Positions 16,393 through 25,017 of a DNA stretch of 64,000 bases are shown one piece after another. The stretch is taken from positions 62,001-126,000 of the forward strand of contig NZ_JAGTXB010000025.1 of the NCBI RefSeq assembly GCF_018224885.1, read 5' to 3'. This DNA comes from Chitinophaga hostae (lineage in GTDB: Bacteria > Bacteroidota > Bacteroidia > Chitinophagales > Chitinophagaceae). Numbering within the stretch: position 1 is the first letter of the stretch; the number at the start of each line of letters is the position of its first letter. Below the pieces are notes generated by a model that made no database searches, was not told where the DNA came from, and worked only from the letters and a program-made list of their open reading frames with translations. The position numbers were made by a program, and so were the translations under genes.

Positions 16393-16443
16393 GGCGGACT
16401 ACCAGCCGGATAGTTGAACATATGCGGACAGGAACAGCACAAA

Positions 16444-17352
16444 TTATTCCATTTTGCGGTAATCGAGGGGAGTATGACCGGTTCTTTTTTTAAAGAGACG
16501 GGTAAAGTAGGAGGCGTTTTCGAAATTGAGATAAGCAGCAATTTCTGAGATATTCATAGCGCCGTGCTTTAACAGCACTTTGGCTTCCAGTATGAGCATT
16601 TCGTGTATCTGCTCCAGGGCTGTTTTACCGGTGATTTGCCTGACAGCCTTATTTAAATAGTTAGGCGTTACAAAAAGCATATCAGCATACTCATTGACCT
16701 GTTGCTTATTTAAATAATGTTCGCTGATCAGGTCCAGGAATTTACCAGATAGTTGTTCCGGCGATGAATTGTTGGAGGGGCTGACGGTATTCTCTTGTTT
16801 TTGATGTAAAACACCCGCTTCGAGCAGTAAGACATTTAAATAAGCGGCCAGCAATTGCCTGTTATTGGAGTTATGGTATATGGTATGAATGGCGCTGAAA
16901 AGACCATCGAATTTAATCGTTTCCTCCCGGTTTAAATCAACCATCGGATGATGACCGTATTTAAAAAAAGGAAAAGAGGACAGCGCAGAATTAGCGGCAC
17001 CTTGTGCAGAAAGAAAATCGCTTTCCGCCAAACAAAAGTATCCTTCAATATCGGTACCGTAAATATCTCCGGATGAAATCTGACCAGCGGATTTAAAAAA
17101 GAGCTGTTGCGGCCTGATCGTATATTCTCTTAATCCGCAATGCCGTGAAGAGGTGGCACCGGCAGATACAAATAATATCTCAAAATATTCGGACCGGTGC
17201 AAAGGAAGTGGAAATTTAAGATGCCTGATCACATCCTGTATTTTGTAAATTCGAAAAGTATTGTCGCCACCAAAAGGAAATTTGTCGCTTTCAGTAAAAC
17301 GGCGATGAAATTCATTGTGATTATAGCTGGGTATTTCTTTCCGAGGTTCCAA
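16444..17352 (-). CDS. AraC-family transcriptional regulator
   Basis: A 302-residue regulator. The N-terminal about 180 residues form a cupin-like sensing domain (FEILFVSAGATSSRHCG, then QQLFFKSAGQ). The C-terminal 100 residues carry two helix-turn-helix units: VNEYADMLFVTPNYLNKAVRQITG and MNISEIAAYLNFENASYFTRLFKKRTGHTPLDYR, the second being the AraC signature. This arrangement is common in Bacteroidota regulators that sit next to one oxidoreductase or transporter and control it. The monooxygenase gene follows 81 bp downstream, so it is the probable target. The start at 17352 fits the family N-terminus. Confidence 0.9.
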   Translation of the reverse strand: MEPRKEIPSYNHNEFHRRFTESDKFPFGGDNTFRIYKIQDVIRHLKFPLPLHRSEYFEILFVSAGATSSRHCGLREYTIRPQQLFFKSAGQISSGDIYGTDIEGYFCLAESDFLSAQGAANSALSSFPFFKYGHHPMVDLNREETIKFDGLFSAIHTIYHNSNNRQLLAAYLNVLLLEAGVLHQKQENTVSPSNNSSPEQLSGKFLDLISEHYLNKQQVNEYADMLFVTPNYLNKAVRQITGKTALEQIHEMLILEAKVLLKHGAMNISEIAAYLNFENASYFTRLFKKRTGHTPLDYRKME

Positions 17353-17528
17353 TTACAGAAGATATTAGATCGCGTCAAATGTAGTTGTATTCGGTAACTT
17401 AGGCAAGTTTAGTTAAATAACCTGCTGTATGAGCAACTTGCTTTCTAGATAGGGTCCTGTTAAGTAAAGTTTCCTTGATGGTGTCTTTTAAAACAGGCAT
17501 AATATAACCTGGTCTGCCAACGCAGGAA

Positions 17529-18146
17529 TCAGCTAAGGTGAAAATCACCTATTCCTGGTAAGGATTTAAAAAGGGTATTTAGCTCTTGCTTTTTTGATAA
17601 ATATTCTTCATGCGATAGGGCGTCAACATTGTGAAGCCATAAAATATTCTGGTGCTGCTGCTCGTATGATAATAACGTTGAAATCTGTCCATATTTGTCT
17701 AGAAGATATGCTTTCCTTTTTTCCTTAAGTACTCCTATAAAGTCCGAGAGTTCTGCTTTAGATGGGTTGTCTATCAAAAAGGTTATAGCGCTTGAATTGT
17801 TGTTGTGAGCCAGATAAATTAATCTTTTGTAGGTAAACAAATAGGCAAGGAAGCAAAGAATTGCAGCTACCAAATAAAATAAATAAGCGTTGTGTCCTAC
17901 TTTTTCGTGGTTAATTTCTTCGACATAGAGTAAGGCTGAAATGCCTGCTAAAAAAAAGACGCCAATAAGCCACCCTTTATGGCCGGATTTAGATTTTATT
18001 GTCTTTATCCCAATGTCTTCGAATTTGAGGTAATATTCGCTGCTGTTAAGTAATTGTTTGTTTCGAATTGTTAACCCATCAGCTTTTATCTCAAACCACT
18101 TTTCATGAAATAGATAATTTCTCTGATGCAAGCTATATTTTACCAT
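17529..18146 (-). CDS. membrane protein of unknown function, SHOCT-like C-terminus
   Basis: A 205-residue protein. After an N-terminal beta-rich cytoplasmic part of about 60 residues there are two close transmembrane helices at about 65-80 (GWLIGVFFLAGISALLYV) and 92-110 (AYLFYLVAAILCFLAYLF). The C-terminal 90 residues are cytoplasmic and helical, and end with ILWLHNVDALSHEEYLSKKQEL, which resembles the short SHOCT oligomerisation motif (L-x-x-L-x-x-x-G-x-I-T-x-E-E-Y-x-x-K-K). No catalytic motif is seen. It stands alone. Confidence 0.6.
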   Translation of the reverse strand: MVKYSLHQRNYLFHEKWFEIKADGLTIRNKQLLNSSEYYLKFEDIGIKTIKSKSGHKGWLIGVFFLAGISALLYVEEINHEKVGHNAYLFYLVAAILCFLAYLFTYKRLIYLAHNNNSSAITFLIDNPSKAELSDFIGVLKEKRKAYLLDKYGQISTLLSYEQQHQNILWLHNVDALSHEEYLSKKQELNTLFKSLPGIGDFHLS

Positions 18147-18387
18147 ATTGGAATCAGGCGTTTTCGTCTAAAGTACAATTTTCTTCAATATTGATCATTT
18201 TTAGTAATTGATGTTTCTGGAGTTTCGCCTCTTGTTATGTCCCGGGAAAACCATCCTGTGCAGTCATCAATAGCCAGAAATGCCTCAGTTTTTGACCGCA
18301 AGTTCATCCACCATCCCGGATATGCATCTGCCGGCATCTGGCGGGCAGGCGATCCGATTTATCGAGACGAAATAACAGGTATTCGAG

Positions 18388-18438
18388 AAATAAACAAACA
18401 CGGCGACTGCTATACGCAGTTGCCGTATTTATTTATTT
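18388..18438 (-). terminator. hairpin at the end of the hydrolase gene
   Basis: Inverted arms around ACGGCGACTGC / GCAGTTGCCGT, extended by AAATAAA-type tracts on both sides, form a long stem with a short TATAC loop. It overlaps the stop codon of the alpha/beta hydrolase (18433). Confidence 0.65.
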
Positions 18439-19473
18439 CGCCAGCTGCCCGGCTTCAATGATCGCATCAGCAAAAGCTTCCGGGGCTTCTTCCGGCAGGT
18501 TATGGCCAATGCCACCTTTGAGGGTATGATGAACATATTTCCCGGTGAACTTACCGGCATAGGCGGTAGGGTTGGGGTGCGGGGCGCCATTGGCATCTCC
18601 CTCCAGCGTTACGGTTGGTACCGTAATCGCGGGACCGGTGGCCAGCTTTGTTTCCATGGCATCATATTGTTTTTCACCTTTCGCGACGCCGATGCGCCAA
18701 CGGTAGTTGCTGATCACAATAGCCGCATGATCAGGGTTATCGAAAGCAGCAGCTGCCTTTTCAAATGTGCTGTCTTCAAAATGCCATTGAGGAGAAGCGG
18801 TTTGCCAGATCAGCCTGGCGAAATCGTGTGTATACTGCTGGTATCCTTGTTGTCCGCGTTCCGTTGCAAAATAGAATTGATACCACCAGCCAAGTTCCGC
18901 TTTGGGAGGCAGCGGCGCACGGTTGGCCTGTTGGCTGCCGATGAGGTACCCGCTTACTGATACGAGGGCCTCGCAGCGTTCGGGCCACAGGGCGGCGATA
19001 ATGTCGGCGGTGCGGGCGCCCCAGTCAAAGCCTCCGACGATGGCTTTGTGGATCTTCAATGCATCCATAAACGCAATGATATCTGCGGCGAACACCGCCT
19101 GCTGACCGTTTCTCGCTGTTTTTGGGGAAAGAAAACTGGTACTGCCATAGCCGCGCAGGTAGGGCACAAACACATGATAGCCTTTTGCGGCCAACAAGGT
19201 GGTTACCTTGCTGTAACTGCTGATATCATAGGGCCAGCCATGCAGCAGGATTACAGGTTGCCCGTTTGCCGGGCCGGCTTCTACATACCCTACATTTAAT
19301 ACACCGGCTTTGATGTGCTTCGCAGCGCCGAAGTTGGCGGCTACAGCGGTGGTGTCGTTCTGGTAGCCAACAGCGGATACTGGCAATTGGAAGATGAAAA
19401 GAGCGGCGGCTATTAAGGCTGCTGTAACGATATGACGGTTGCTGGTATAATTTTTCAGGATTTTCATATACAA
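18433..19473 (-). CDS. secreted alpha/beta hydrolase, epoxide-hydrolase-like
   Basis: A 346-residue protein with a signal peptide (cleavage near VSAVG). The fold motifs are VILLHGWPYDISSY (oxyanion HGWP loop), VGGFDWGARTA with the nucleophile Asp in the elbow G-x-D-x-G, and the late His in GGIGHNLPEEAPEAF. Asp as nucleophile and the HGWP loop point to the epoxide hydrolase / haloalkane dehalogenase branch, not a serine esterase. The long cap region lies between. The substrate is unknown. A small DoxX-like membrane protein gene lies 44 bp upstream on the same strand and is probably co-transcribed. Confidence 0.8.
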   Translation of the reverse strand: MYMKILKNYTSNRHIVTAALIAAALFIFQLPVSAVGYQNDTTAVAANFGAAKHIKAGVLNVGYVEAGPANGQPVILLHGWPYDISSYSKVTTLLAAKGYHVFVPYLRGYGSTSFLSPKTARNGQQAVFAADIIAFMDALKIHKAIVGGFDWGARTADIIAALWPERCEALVSVSGYLIGSQQANRAPLPPKAELGWWYQFYFATERGQQGYQQYTHDFARLIWQTASPQWHFEDSTFEKAAAAFDNPDHAAIVISNYRWRIGVAKGEKQYDAMETKLATGPAITVPTVTLEGDANGAPHPNPTAYAGKFTGKYVHHTLKGGIGHNLPEEAPEAFADAIIEAGQLAK

Positions 19474-19517
19474 AGTATTTGAGCTGAATTTATGTTGTGA
19501 AGAGGGGGATGCGGTTG

Positions 19518-19919
19518 TTATAGCGGTTGTGGTATGGCAGATGAATACCTTGCAGGGTATAATTTTCTAAACATCAGGTACGTAACCGATATAATGGTGA
19601 ATGCGATAATGGCATCTACGGCGGCGGCGAAGTTCAGCACATAAATTTTGGAGAAAAACGCAAAGAGGATGTCAAAGAAGATGCCGGCGAATACCCATTC
19701 CTTTAAGCGGAGCAGCCTGTTGGGGGTGAGGAGCACAATTACCCCGGAGAGTTTTGCAACACCAAGAATGTAAATAAAATGAGGAGGATAACCCAGCTGC
19801 CTGGTAATGCCCCATACAATAGGATTGCCGGTTAATTCGAAAACGCCGCTGGCGCCAAACCACAGGGAGATCAATATTGCGCCGGTCCAGTAAATTACTT
19901 TCGAAATCTTTGAGTGCAT
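19518..19919 (-). CDS. DoxX-like small membrane protein
   Basis: A 133-residue protein with four predicted transmembrane helices: VIYWTGAILISLWFGASGV, HFIYILGVAKLSGVIVLL, LKEWVFAGIFFDILFAFF and AAVDAIIAFTIISVTYLMF. The order, the K-L-x-G motif in helix two and the WVFAG start of helix three match the DoxX/DoxD-like family common in Bacteroidota. Members are linked to redox or detoxification, with little direct evidence. It is 44 bp upstream of the epoxide-hydrolase-like gene, which suggests a joint role in handling a reactive compound; that is inference. Confidence 0.75.
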   Translation of the reverse strand: MHSKISKVIYWTGAILISLWFGASGVFELTGNPIVWGITRQLGYPPHFIYILGVAKLSGVIVLLTPNRLLRLKEWVFAGIFFDILFAFFSKIYVLNFAAAVDAIIAFTIISVTYLMFRKLYPARYSSAIPQPL

Positions 19920-20044
19920 GTTTTTTTGTTTGTAGTGTTAAAGAATGACACAAAGTTGCGCTATGAACCGGCTGCAGCATAGGCGAAATCGTTGAAATAG
20001 ACAGAATAGGGCGCCAGTTAGACAATGCTGCCCTGAAAAAACGG

Positions 20045-20077
20045 GAAGGCCGGCATTCACTCGGAATGCCGACCTTC
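20045..20077 (-). terminator. terminator hairpin after the metalloprotease gene
   Basis: GAAGGCCGGCATTC (20045-20058) pairs with GGAATGCCGACCTTC (20063-20077) with one mismatch. On the minus strand it lies 36 bp after the stop at 20113 and is followed by CCCGTTTTTT. Confidence 0.75.
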
Positions 20078-20112
20078 TAAGGTAATGGTCGGGTGGATAT
20101 ATATTGAATGTT

Positions 20113-21690
20113 CTAGTCTTTGTAGGTGCCAACCTCGCACATCGCGGCAAATTGCTCGCCATCATAGGAACTTTTCATATTCAGCTTGAAGTAGCGGAAG
20201 TTCTTTGTAGATGAAAGCACGATGTTTTGTGGATTAGTGGTTTGCGCCAGGGTGAAATCCCCCAGGGAAGTCCAGGTGGAATTGTTGTTGCTGGTCAGGA
20301 TTTCCACGACCTTTACCATCCGGCTGTCGCGCTGTTTGAACGTAAACCGGTTTACATCCAGTGCCTGGGCCATATCCACTGTAATATAATGAGGATAGCT
20401 GGCGGCGTTGGTCGACCAGCGTGAATGCCAGTACGTGCTGCCGGAGCCGTCAATGATGTTGGCAGCGGCGCCGCTTTCGGCGGCGGTTTCCTGGGAGCTG
20501 TAAGCAGCTACCGTCCAGTTGGTTTTGTTGTATACCACTTTGTCGCCGAATGTGATAACAGGGGTGCCGTTAACGAAACTATAAGCGGCCACGTAACTAC
20601 TGATACTGCCATTTTCGTGGCATAACCGGATTGTAAACTCGTAGTTGGTATTTCCTTTGTCCCTGAAATCACTAACGGGCATGACAATACGGAAACTGTC
20701 GGTGCCAATTGGTTTTGAGGCAAACGTTACGGAGTTATAACCGCCATTATCATTGCCGGTATTACGGTTGTAATAAGCGATATCTTTTACAGCCTTGGCA
20801 GCGGAAAATTTCCCGGAAACAATAATACTGGCGGAGGCGCTGTTATATGCCGCGTATACCTGCTTCACCTGGCATCCCGGATCTGTGTACCAGTCGGTTC
20901 GGGTAACGTTGCTGAATACCTGGCCATTGGCCAATATGGCCGCATCCGCCGGTGAAAAATACGTAGGGGCTTTCCCGAAAGTGCCATTGCCATAGCCCAT
21001 CAGGGTGGTGCCATACAGGATATTTTCTGACTGGGCGCCTCCATTATGCGGAAGGTTAATGCCATGGCCCATTTCATGTGCCATACCGCCAATCCATTTG
21101 GTGGAGAACTTATCATCGGGTTTACCAAGATTGATGGTATCCAGACCTGTATAATCCAGTGCGAAGCACCAGCGGCCAATTCCGTAGAATGGTCCGCCAC
21201 TGGGGTCTCCGTTGGCGCCATAGGAATAGGTGGGGATGATCACCATGATATGGTCGCTTTTTTTCTCCGTGGGATGCGCGGCAAACCAGGCATTTACCTC
21301 GGTCATTACAGCGCCGGAGCCACCCTCATAAGGATAACTGTTCTTGCCCAGCTGACCCCGGATCAGCGATATTTTCAACTGACCACTGGAGTCCGATTGC
21401 AGCCCCAGTGTTTTGCCGGCATATCCCCATTTGTTCATCCATTTGGTGGTGAAATTCTGCATATACAGGAATACCCCGTTTAGCCGTGCCCGGTAGCCGG
21501 GTACAGTATCCAGGTCAGATGGAACAAAGTATACCACGTTCAGCATATAGGTGCCATTGGCCACGCCATTAACACCTGTTGGCGGCTTTTTTTTGTCAAT
21601 TTTTTCGACTGATTCAGACTGCTTTTTACAGCTGGTCACAGCCAATGTAAGTGCGGTGATAACCACTAAAAAATGGAAGATTTTGGTCAT
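20113..21690 (-). CDS. zinc metalloprotease lipoprotein with C-terminal F5/8-type (discoidin) domain
   Basis: A 525-residue protein. The signal ends at a lipobox VTSC (Cys21). The catalytic part is at about residues 45-260: GGMAHEMGHGINLPHN gives His205, Glu206, His209 and His215 in an HExxHxxxxxH arrangement, followed by a Met-turn-like LMGYGNG. A linker domain follows at about 270-385. The last 135 residues form an F5/8 type C domain (NIIDGSGSTYWHSRW, ITVDMAQALDVNRFTFKQRD, FRYFKLNMKSS), which usually binds carbohydrate or cell surface. This suggests a surface enzyme acting on glycoprotein or host-type polymers. The Gly normally at position 8 of the metzincin motif is Asn. It is a single gene. 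Confidence 0.85.
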   Translation of the reverse strand: MTKIFHFLVVITALTLAVTSCKKQSESVEKIDKKKPPTGVNGVANGTYMLNVVYFVPSDLDTVPGYRARLNGVFLYMQNFTTKWMNKWGYAGKTLGLQSDSSGQLKISLIRGQLGKNSYPYEGGSGAVMTEVNAWFAAHPTEKKSDHIMVIIPTYSYGANGDPSGGPFYGIGRWCFALDYTGLDTINLGKPDDKFSTKWIGGMAHEMGHGINLPHNGGAQSENILYGTTLMGYGNGTFGKAPTYFSPADAAILANGQVFSNVTRTDWYTDPGCQVKQVYAAYNSASASIIVSGKFSAAKAVKDIAYYNRNTGNDNGGYNSVTFASKPIGTDSFRIVMPVSDFRDKGNTNYEFTIRLCHENGSISSYVAAYSFVNGTPVITFGDKVVYNKTNWTVAAYSSQETAAESGAAANIIDGSGSTYWHSRWSTNAASYPHYITVDMAQALDVNRFTFKQRDSRMVKVVEILTSNNNSTWTSLGDFTLAQTTNPQNIVLSSTKNFRYFKLNMKSSYDGEQFAAMCEVGTYKD

Positions 21691-22127
21691 TGTTTACTGT
21701 TTAAGTGATGAAATATGGTTTTGTCAGATAGTAGATTTATTTAAGTGCTGTAAATTTTCGGGAATTTTCGCTGCGCTGCCGCCTCGCCTGGTTGGGCCGC
21801 TATGCCGCCAACAAGGAAATACCAGGTCAACTGTTGGATTACAAAACAGGAATAAGGCTTATTCAATGCTACAGGTTTTTCGGTTGACTGATGTAAAGAT
21901 GATCAACAGCATTTTGGGAGCTGTTGCTAATATTCATTGCTCTATTCAAATATAAGGAATAGTTGCGCTCTTTAACAACTATATTTTGTGCGTTCCGGTT
22001 CATCATTACCCGTGTTGCATTTCCAGTATGGAATGTATATTTTGCGTCTTCGTAATACCGGTATTTCTTATTCCACGTACTTCCCGGCGGATGAAAACCT
22101 GCCCGGGATATAAAAGGCCTTCGATAC
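21691..22127. other. 437-bp gap with no supported gene
   Basis: This lies between divergent genes (metalloprotease on minus, TIM-barrel protein on plus). Several frames are open for 60-130 codons on both strands but none has a recognisable family pattern. A promoter for each neighbour should be here, though no exact TAnnTTTG box stands out. Confidence 0.5.
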
Positions 22128-23078
22128 ATGACAGACTTCTCTTTAAACCGCAGACAAGTATTAAAAACGCTGGGAGTAACGGCTGCAACCTCCTTGCTCC
22201 GCGTCCCCGCTGTAGCGAAAGAAACCGCTGCTAAAAAGCAACCGGCTTTTAAGTACTCGCTGAACATGAGTACCATACGGGGGCAGCGGCTCGGATTTAT
22301 AAAGGAACTGGAAACCGCTTCCAAAGCGGGGTTCAGCTCCGTAGAAATATGGATAGATACCTTTCAGCACTATCTAAACCAGGGTGGATCTGCCACTGAA
22401 GCCAAAAGGATCATAACAGATCTGGGACTTGAAGTGGAAAATGCCATTGGCTTTGCCAAATGGATCGTTGACGACGAAGTCACCCGCAAAGCAGGAGTAC
22501 AGCAATTACAAAGGGAAATGGAGCAGCTGGCAAAAATTGGCTGTAAACGTGTGGCAGCCCCGCCAATGGGCGCCAATCACCGCGATGCGGCTTTAATTCA
22601 TCTCAATGTGGTAACAGAAAGGTACCTCACCATTCTTGAAATGGGAGCGCAAACGGGTGTGCTACCCATACTGGAAATGTGGGGCTCATCACCCAACCTG
22701 AAAAAAATCAGCCAGGTGATGTATGTGGTTACAGAAAGCGGCCATAAAAATGCCCGCGTGCTGCTGGACTCATTCCATATTTTTAAAGGCGGTTCCAGCT
22801 TTAACAGCACTGCCTTTGTTGGCAACGCCGCCATCGATATTGTACATGTAAATGACTATCCCGCTGGCATTCTCCCTAGTAAAATATCAGAACCGGATCG
22901 TATTTATCCGGGAGATGGCATAGCGCCGTTGCGGCAACTGCTGGAAAATATCAAAGACCCCGCGAAGCAGGTGATTATTTCGCTGGAGGTGTTTAATGAA
23001 AGCTATTACCGGCAGGATGCTTTACTGGTAGCTAAAACAGGGCTGGCTAAAATGAAAGCAGTGACTGCAGGAATATAG
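22128..23078 (+). CDS. Tat-exported TIM-barrel protein, sugar phosphate isomerase/epimerase-like
   Basis: A 316-residue protein with a twin-arginine-like leader (SLNRRQVLKTLGVTAATSLL), so export in folded form is likely. The body is a xylose-isomerase-like TIM barrel: FSSVEIWIDTF, NAIGFAKWIV, KRVAAPPMGANHRD, GVLPILEMWGSS with Glu, VLLDSFHIFKGG with Asp and His, DIVHVNDYP, and a late VIISLEVFN Glu. These Glu/Asp/His residues are the metal ligands of the family, which isomerises or epimerises sugars and related keto compounds. It stands alone and is convergent with MarR (3-bp gap). The substrate is unknown. Confidence 0.85.
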   Translation: MTDFSLNRRQVLKTLGVTAATSLLRVPAVAKETAAKKQPAFKYSLNMSTIRGQRLGFIKELETASKAGFSSVEIWIDTFQHYLNQGGSATEAKRIITDLGLEVENAIGFAKWIVDDEVTRKAGVQQLQREMEQLAKIGCKRVAAPPMGANHRDAALIHLNVVTERYLTILEMGAQTGVLPILEMWGSSPNLKKISQVMYVVTESGHKNARVLLDSFHIFKGGSSFNSTAFVGNAAIDIVHVNDYPAGILPSKISEPDRIYPGDGIAPLRQLLENIKDPAKQVIISLEVFNESYYRQDALLVAKTGLAKMKAVTAGI

Positions 23079-23081
23079 CCG

Positions 23082-23768
23082 TTATTTCGAGCCGGAGAAC
23101 TTAGCAATTTTATTTTTCTGTTCCAGCATTATTTGGGCAACTTTTTCCTGGCCTAATGTTTCCAGGAGAAGCTCATCTATGGACTTGTTCCGGGAATTTG
23201 ACAATAACTCCTGGTGTTGATGTTCCGTGTCTTTGAGCAGGTTGATGATAACTTGTTTGTCTTTATGATCAATGCCATTATACATCAGCAACGTAGGTTT
23301 ATATAACAGCTGGTATAATTTGAACAGGATCTTTTCCCCGGCTTTTGTGATGCTTACAAGCTTGGCTCTCTTATCATCCGGGTCGGTTCTCTCTGCAACA
23401 TACCCCAGTTTTTTCAACTTATTAAGTATATCAATACCGGTGGTTTGCTCTGTGAAATTGTACTGTATTACCTGTGTTTTCTTTACTTCTTTTAAATGGT
23501 AGATGGAGCTTAGAAAATAGAACCATTCCAGTTCAAACCCGGGTATCTCCTGTAATGCCATTTTCGAATAGGCTGTTTGCATGCCTGCCAGTCTTCCTAT
23601 CAATTTGGCAAATACTGTATCCAGATCGGGAGGCGTTAGTCCGCTGAATAATTCACTGTTACTTTCTTTCGCTAAAAAATACATACAGAATTCCGTGGCG
23701 GAAATATGTACCGGATTCTTCTGTGCATATGCTTCCCAGGCGCTGATTAATTTTATAAGCTCACTCAT
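23082..23768 (-). CDS. MarR-family transcriptional regulator
   Basis: A 228-residue regulator, somewhat longer than the usual 150. The winged helix-turn-helix lies in the middle: TEQTTGIDILNKLKKLGYVAERTDPDDKRAKLVSITKAGEKI, where the DPDDKRAKLV wing is the MarR signature. The N-terminal 90 residues and the C-terminal 60 are helical and probably build the dimer interface. The gene is divergent from a four-helix membrane protein with 121 bp between, where three similar palindromes lie (23776-23891). It probably represses itself and that gene until a ligand binds. Confidence 0.85.
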   Translation of the reverse strand: MSELIKLISAWEAYAQKNPVHISATEFCMYFLAKESNSELFSGLTPPDLDTVFAKLIGRLAGMQTAYSKMALQEIPGFELEWFYFLSSIYHLKEVKKTQVIQYNFTEQTTGIDILNKLKKLGYVAERTDPDDKRAKLVSITKAGEKILFKLYQLLYKPTLLMYNGIDHKDKQVIINLLKDTEHQHQELLSNSRNKSIDELLLETLGQEKVAQIMLEQKNKIAKFSGSK

Positions 23769-23775
23769 AATTTAT

Positions 23776-23891
23776 ATCGAATTCGATGTAAATATAGTTA
23801 AAAATGGGTGGAATAGTTTGTTTAATGCTTATTTTGACCTATTTTTGCATCGAAAATGATCTTTTAATACAAAAAATGAATCGAAAACGAT
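23776..23891. promoter_or_regulatory. three ATCG-N4-CGAT type palindromes, likely MarR operators
   Basis: ATCGAATTCGAT at 23776-23787 is a perfect 12-bp palindrome. ATCGAAAATGAT at 23849-23860 and ATCGAAAACGAT at 23880-23891 share the arms, the first with one change. The last one covers the start codon of the divergent membrane protein gene (ATG at 23890). The second and third are 31 bp apart, about three helical turns. Position between the MarR gene and its divergent neighbour makes them operator candidates. Confidence 0.6.
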
Positions 23892-24393
23892 GAATAATAT
23901 AACAACCAATTATCTTACAAGAGCTGAATGGTGGCTGTTCATCACCACCCTGGTCTATTTTCTCATGAACGGGGCGCAGATATTTGAAACCCTGGTATTT
24001 GTTCCCAAATGGACAGGCGCTCCACCGGCCAACTTCAAATTGTTGCTGGACGGATCGGGGGCCAGTTTGAAAAATTTCTGGATAGTCTTTCATTCATTAC
24101 ATGAAATTACTTTCCTGCTGGCCATCATATTTTGCTGGAGAATTGATTTTGCCAGGAACTGGTTGCTGGTGTTATTTGCCGTTCATTTCGCGGTGAGAGT
24201 ATGGACGCTGGCTTTTTTTGCGCCTAACATTATCAACTTTCAGAAAATAGCCGAAACAAATTCCGTAGTGGAAGGCCTGGCAAATAAAACGGCGCTCTGG
24301 CAAACACTTAACTATATCCGGGTAGCGATTTTTATCGCGGTGTCAGTGGGTTTGATCCCCTTATGCATCAGGGTATTTAATTTGCGTCACTAA
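23890..24393 (+). CDS. four-helix membrane protein, likely MarR target
   Basis: A 167-residue protein with hydrophobic segments at about 13-30 (WWLFITTLVYFLMNGAQIF), 64-82 (FWIVFHSLHEITFLLAIIF), 90-110 (NWLLVLFAVHFAVRVWTLAFF) and 142-160 (YIRVAIFIAVSVGLIPLCI). No signature of a transporter family is seen. A charged His/Glu pair (SLHEIT) lies inside helix two, which is unusual and may bind a ligand or cofactor. It is divergent from the MarR gene and carries a MarR-type palindrome over its start codon, so it is likely induced when MarR is released. Confidence 0.65.
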   Translation: MNNITTNYLTRAEWWLFITTLVYFLMNGAQIFETLVFVPKWTGAPPANFKLLLDGSGASLKNFWIVFHSLHEITFLLAIIFCWRIDFARNWLLVLFAVHFAVRVWTLAFFAPNIINFQKIAETNSVVEGLANKTALWQTLNYIRVAIFIAVSVGLIPLCIRVFNLRH

Positions 24394-24407
24394 CGCGATG
24401 CTTTTAC

Positions 24408-24914
24408 TCAACGGGCTTTTTCCATCTGCCTGATAGCATTCCATCCCTCCGGTGTGATGCCCATAATTTCGGTCACAACGCCCATTGTTTGATAAGTGTC
24501 GAAGAACGCCATCCGGGCAATAGGGTGGTCTACTTCGCTGATGACTGCATGGCCCTGTTCGCGCAGCTCATTGGTGACAGTTTCGAAACCGCTTACCGGC
24601 AAACGGAAAGCCAGGTGTTGTGTACCGCCGGCGGGATATTTAGCAAGATAGTCATGGAACATACTTTGACCGGAAAGGGGTTGAATCAGTTCAATGAAGG
24701 TGCCCCCGTTATAAGTTTGTGTGGTGAGCCAGTCGCCGGCTACCACTTCGCCATAATAAGTCATATCCAGATCCTGTGCGCGGAAATATTCGGGTTCGGG
24801 AAAGCTGATACCCAGTGTTTTTGAAAGGAACTTTACGGTGGCATGAATATCCGGAATCACCCAGCCAATCTGGGCCAGTTCGAGTCCTGCGGGCATGTTA
24901 TCGGTAGTTTTCAT
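24408..24914 (-). CDS. VOC/glyoxalase-fold protein
   Basis: A 168-residue protein of the vicinal oxygen chelate type. It starts LAQIGWVIPDIHATVKFL (first strand and helix), then FIELIQPL with a metal-type Glu, TQHLAFRL with His, and VVTEIMG with Glu. The first ligand, usually His in strand one, is Gln here, so three of four metal ligands are visible. Methylmalonyl-CoA epimerase and lactoylglutathione lyase are the family archetypes; which reaction applies is unknown. The frame is open to 24968, but MKTTDNMPAG at 24914 gives the family N-terminus. It is divergent from the hydrolase gene at 25114. Confidence 0.75.
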   Translation of the reverse strand: MKTTDNMPAGLELAQIGWVIPDIHATVKFLSKTLGISFPEPEYFRAQDLDMTYYGEVVAGDWLTTQTYNGGTFIELIQPLSGQSMFHDYLAKYPAGGTQHLAFRLPVSGFETVTNELREQGHAVISEVDHPIARMAFFDTYQTMGVVTEIMGITPEGWNAIRQMEKAR

Positions 24915-24943
24915 ATTTGTTTGTTGTGAGTGGAGTGATTGAA

Positions 24944-24951
24944 CAAAGATA
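24944..24951 (-). promoter_or_regulatory. candidate -7 element (TATCTTTG) of the VOC gene
   Basis: On the minus strand it reads TATCTTTG, an exact TAnnTTTG box, 29 bp before the VOC ATG at 24914. It supports the ATG at 24914 over the upstream one at 24968, which would lie before this promoter. No well-spaced -33 box is seen. Confidence 0.45.
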
Positions 24952-25017
24952 AAATACAGCAATTTCAAATGTCGGGGGCATTTACGCCAATATAAAGGTA
25001 ATTCGCGACGATCTGCT

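Noticed and set aside
18237..18461. 74-codon plus-strand ORF between the membrane protein and hydrolase genes
   Set aside because: It runs through the terminator hairpin at 18388-18438 and shows no family pattern.
21869..22324. 151-codon minus-strand ORF over the start of the TIM-barrel gene
   Set aside because: It is antisense to the Tat signal and barrel of a well-supported gene; no recognisable motif.
24915..24968. 18-residue N-terminal extension of the VOC protein
   Set aside because: A TATCTTTG promoter box lies inside it at 24944-24951 and the family begins at MKTTDN.
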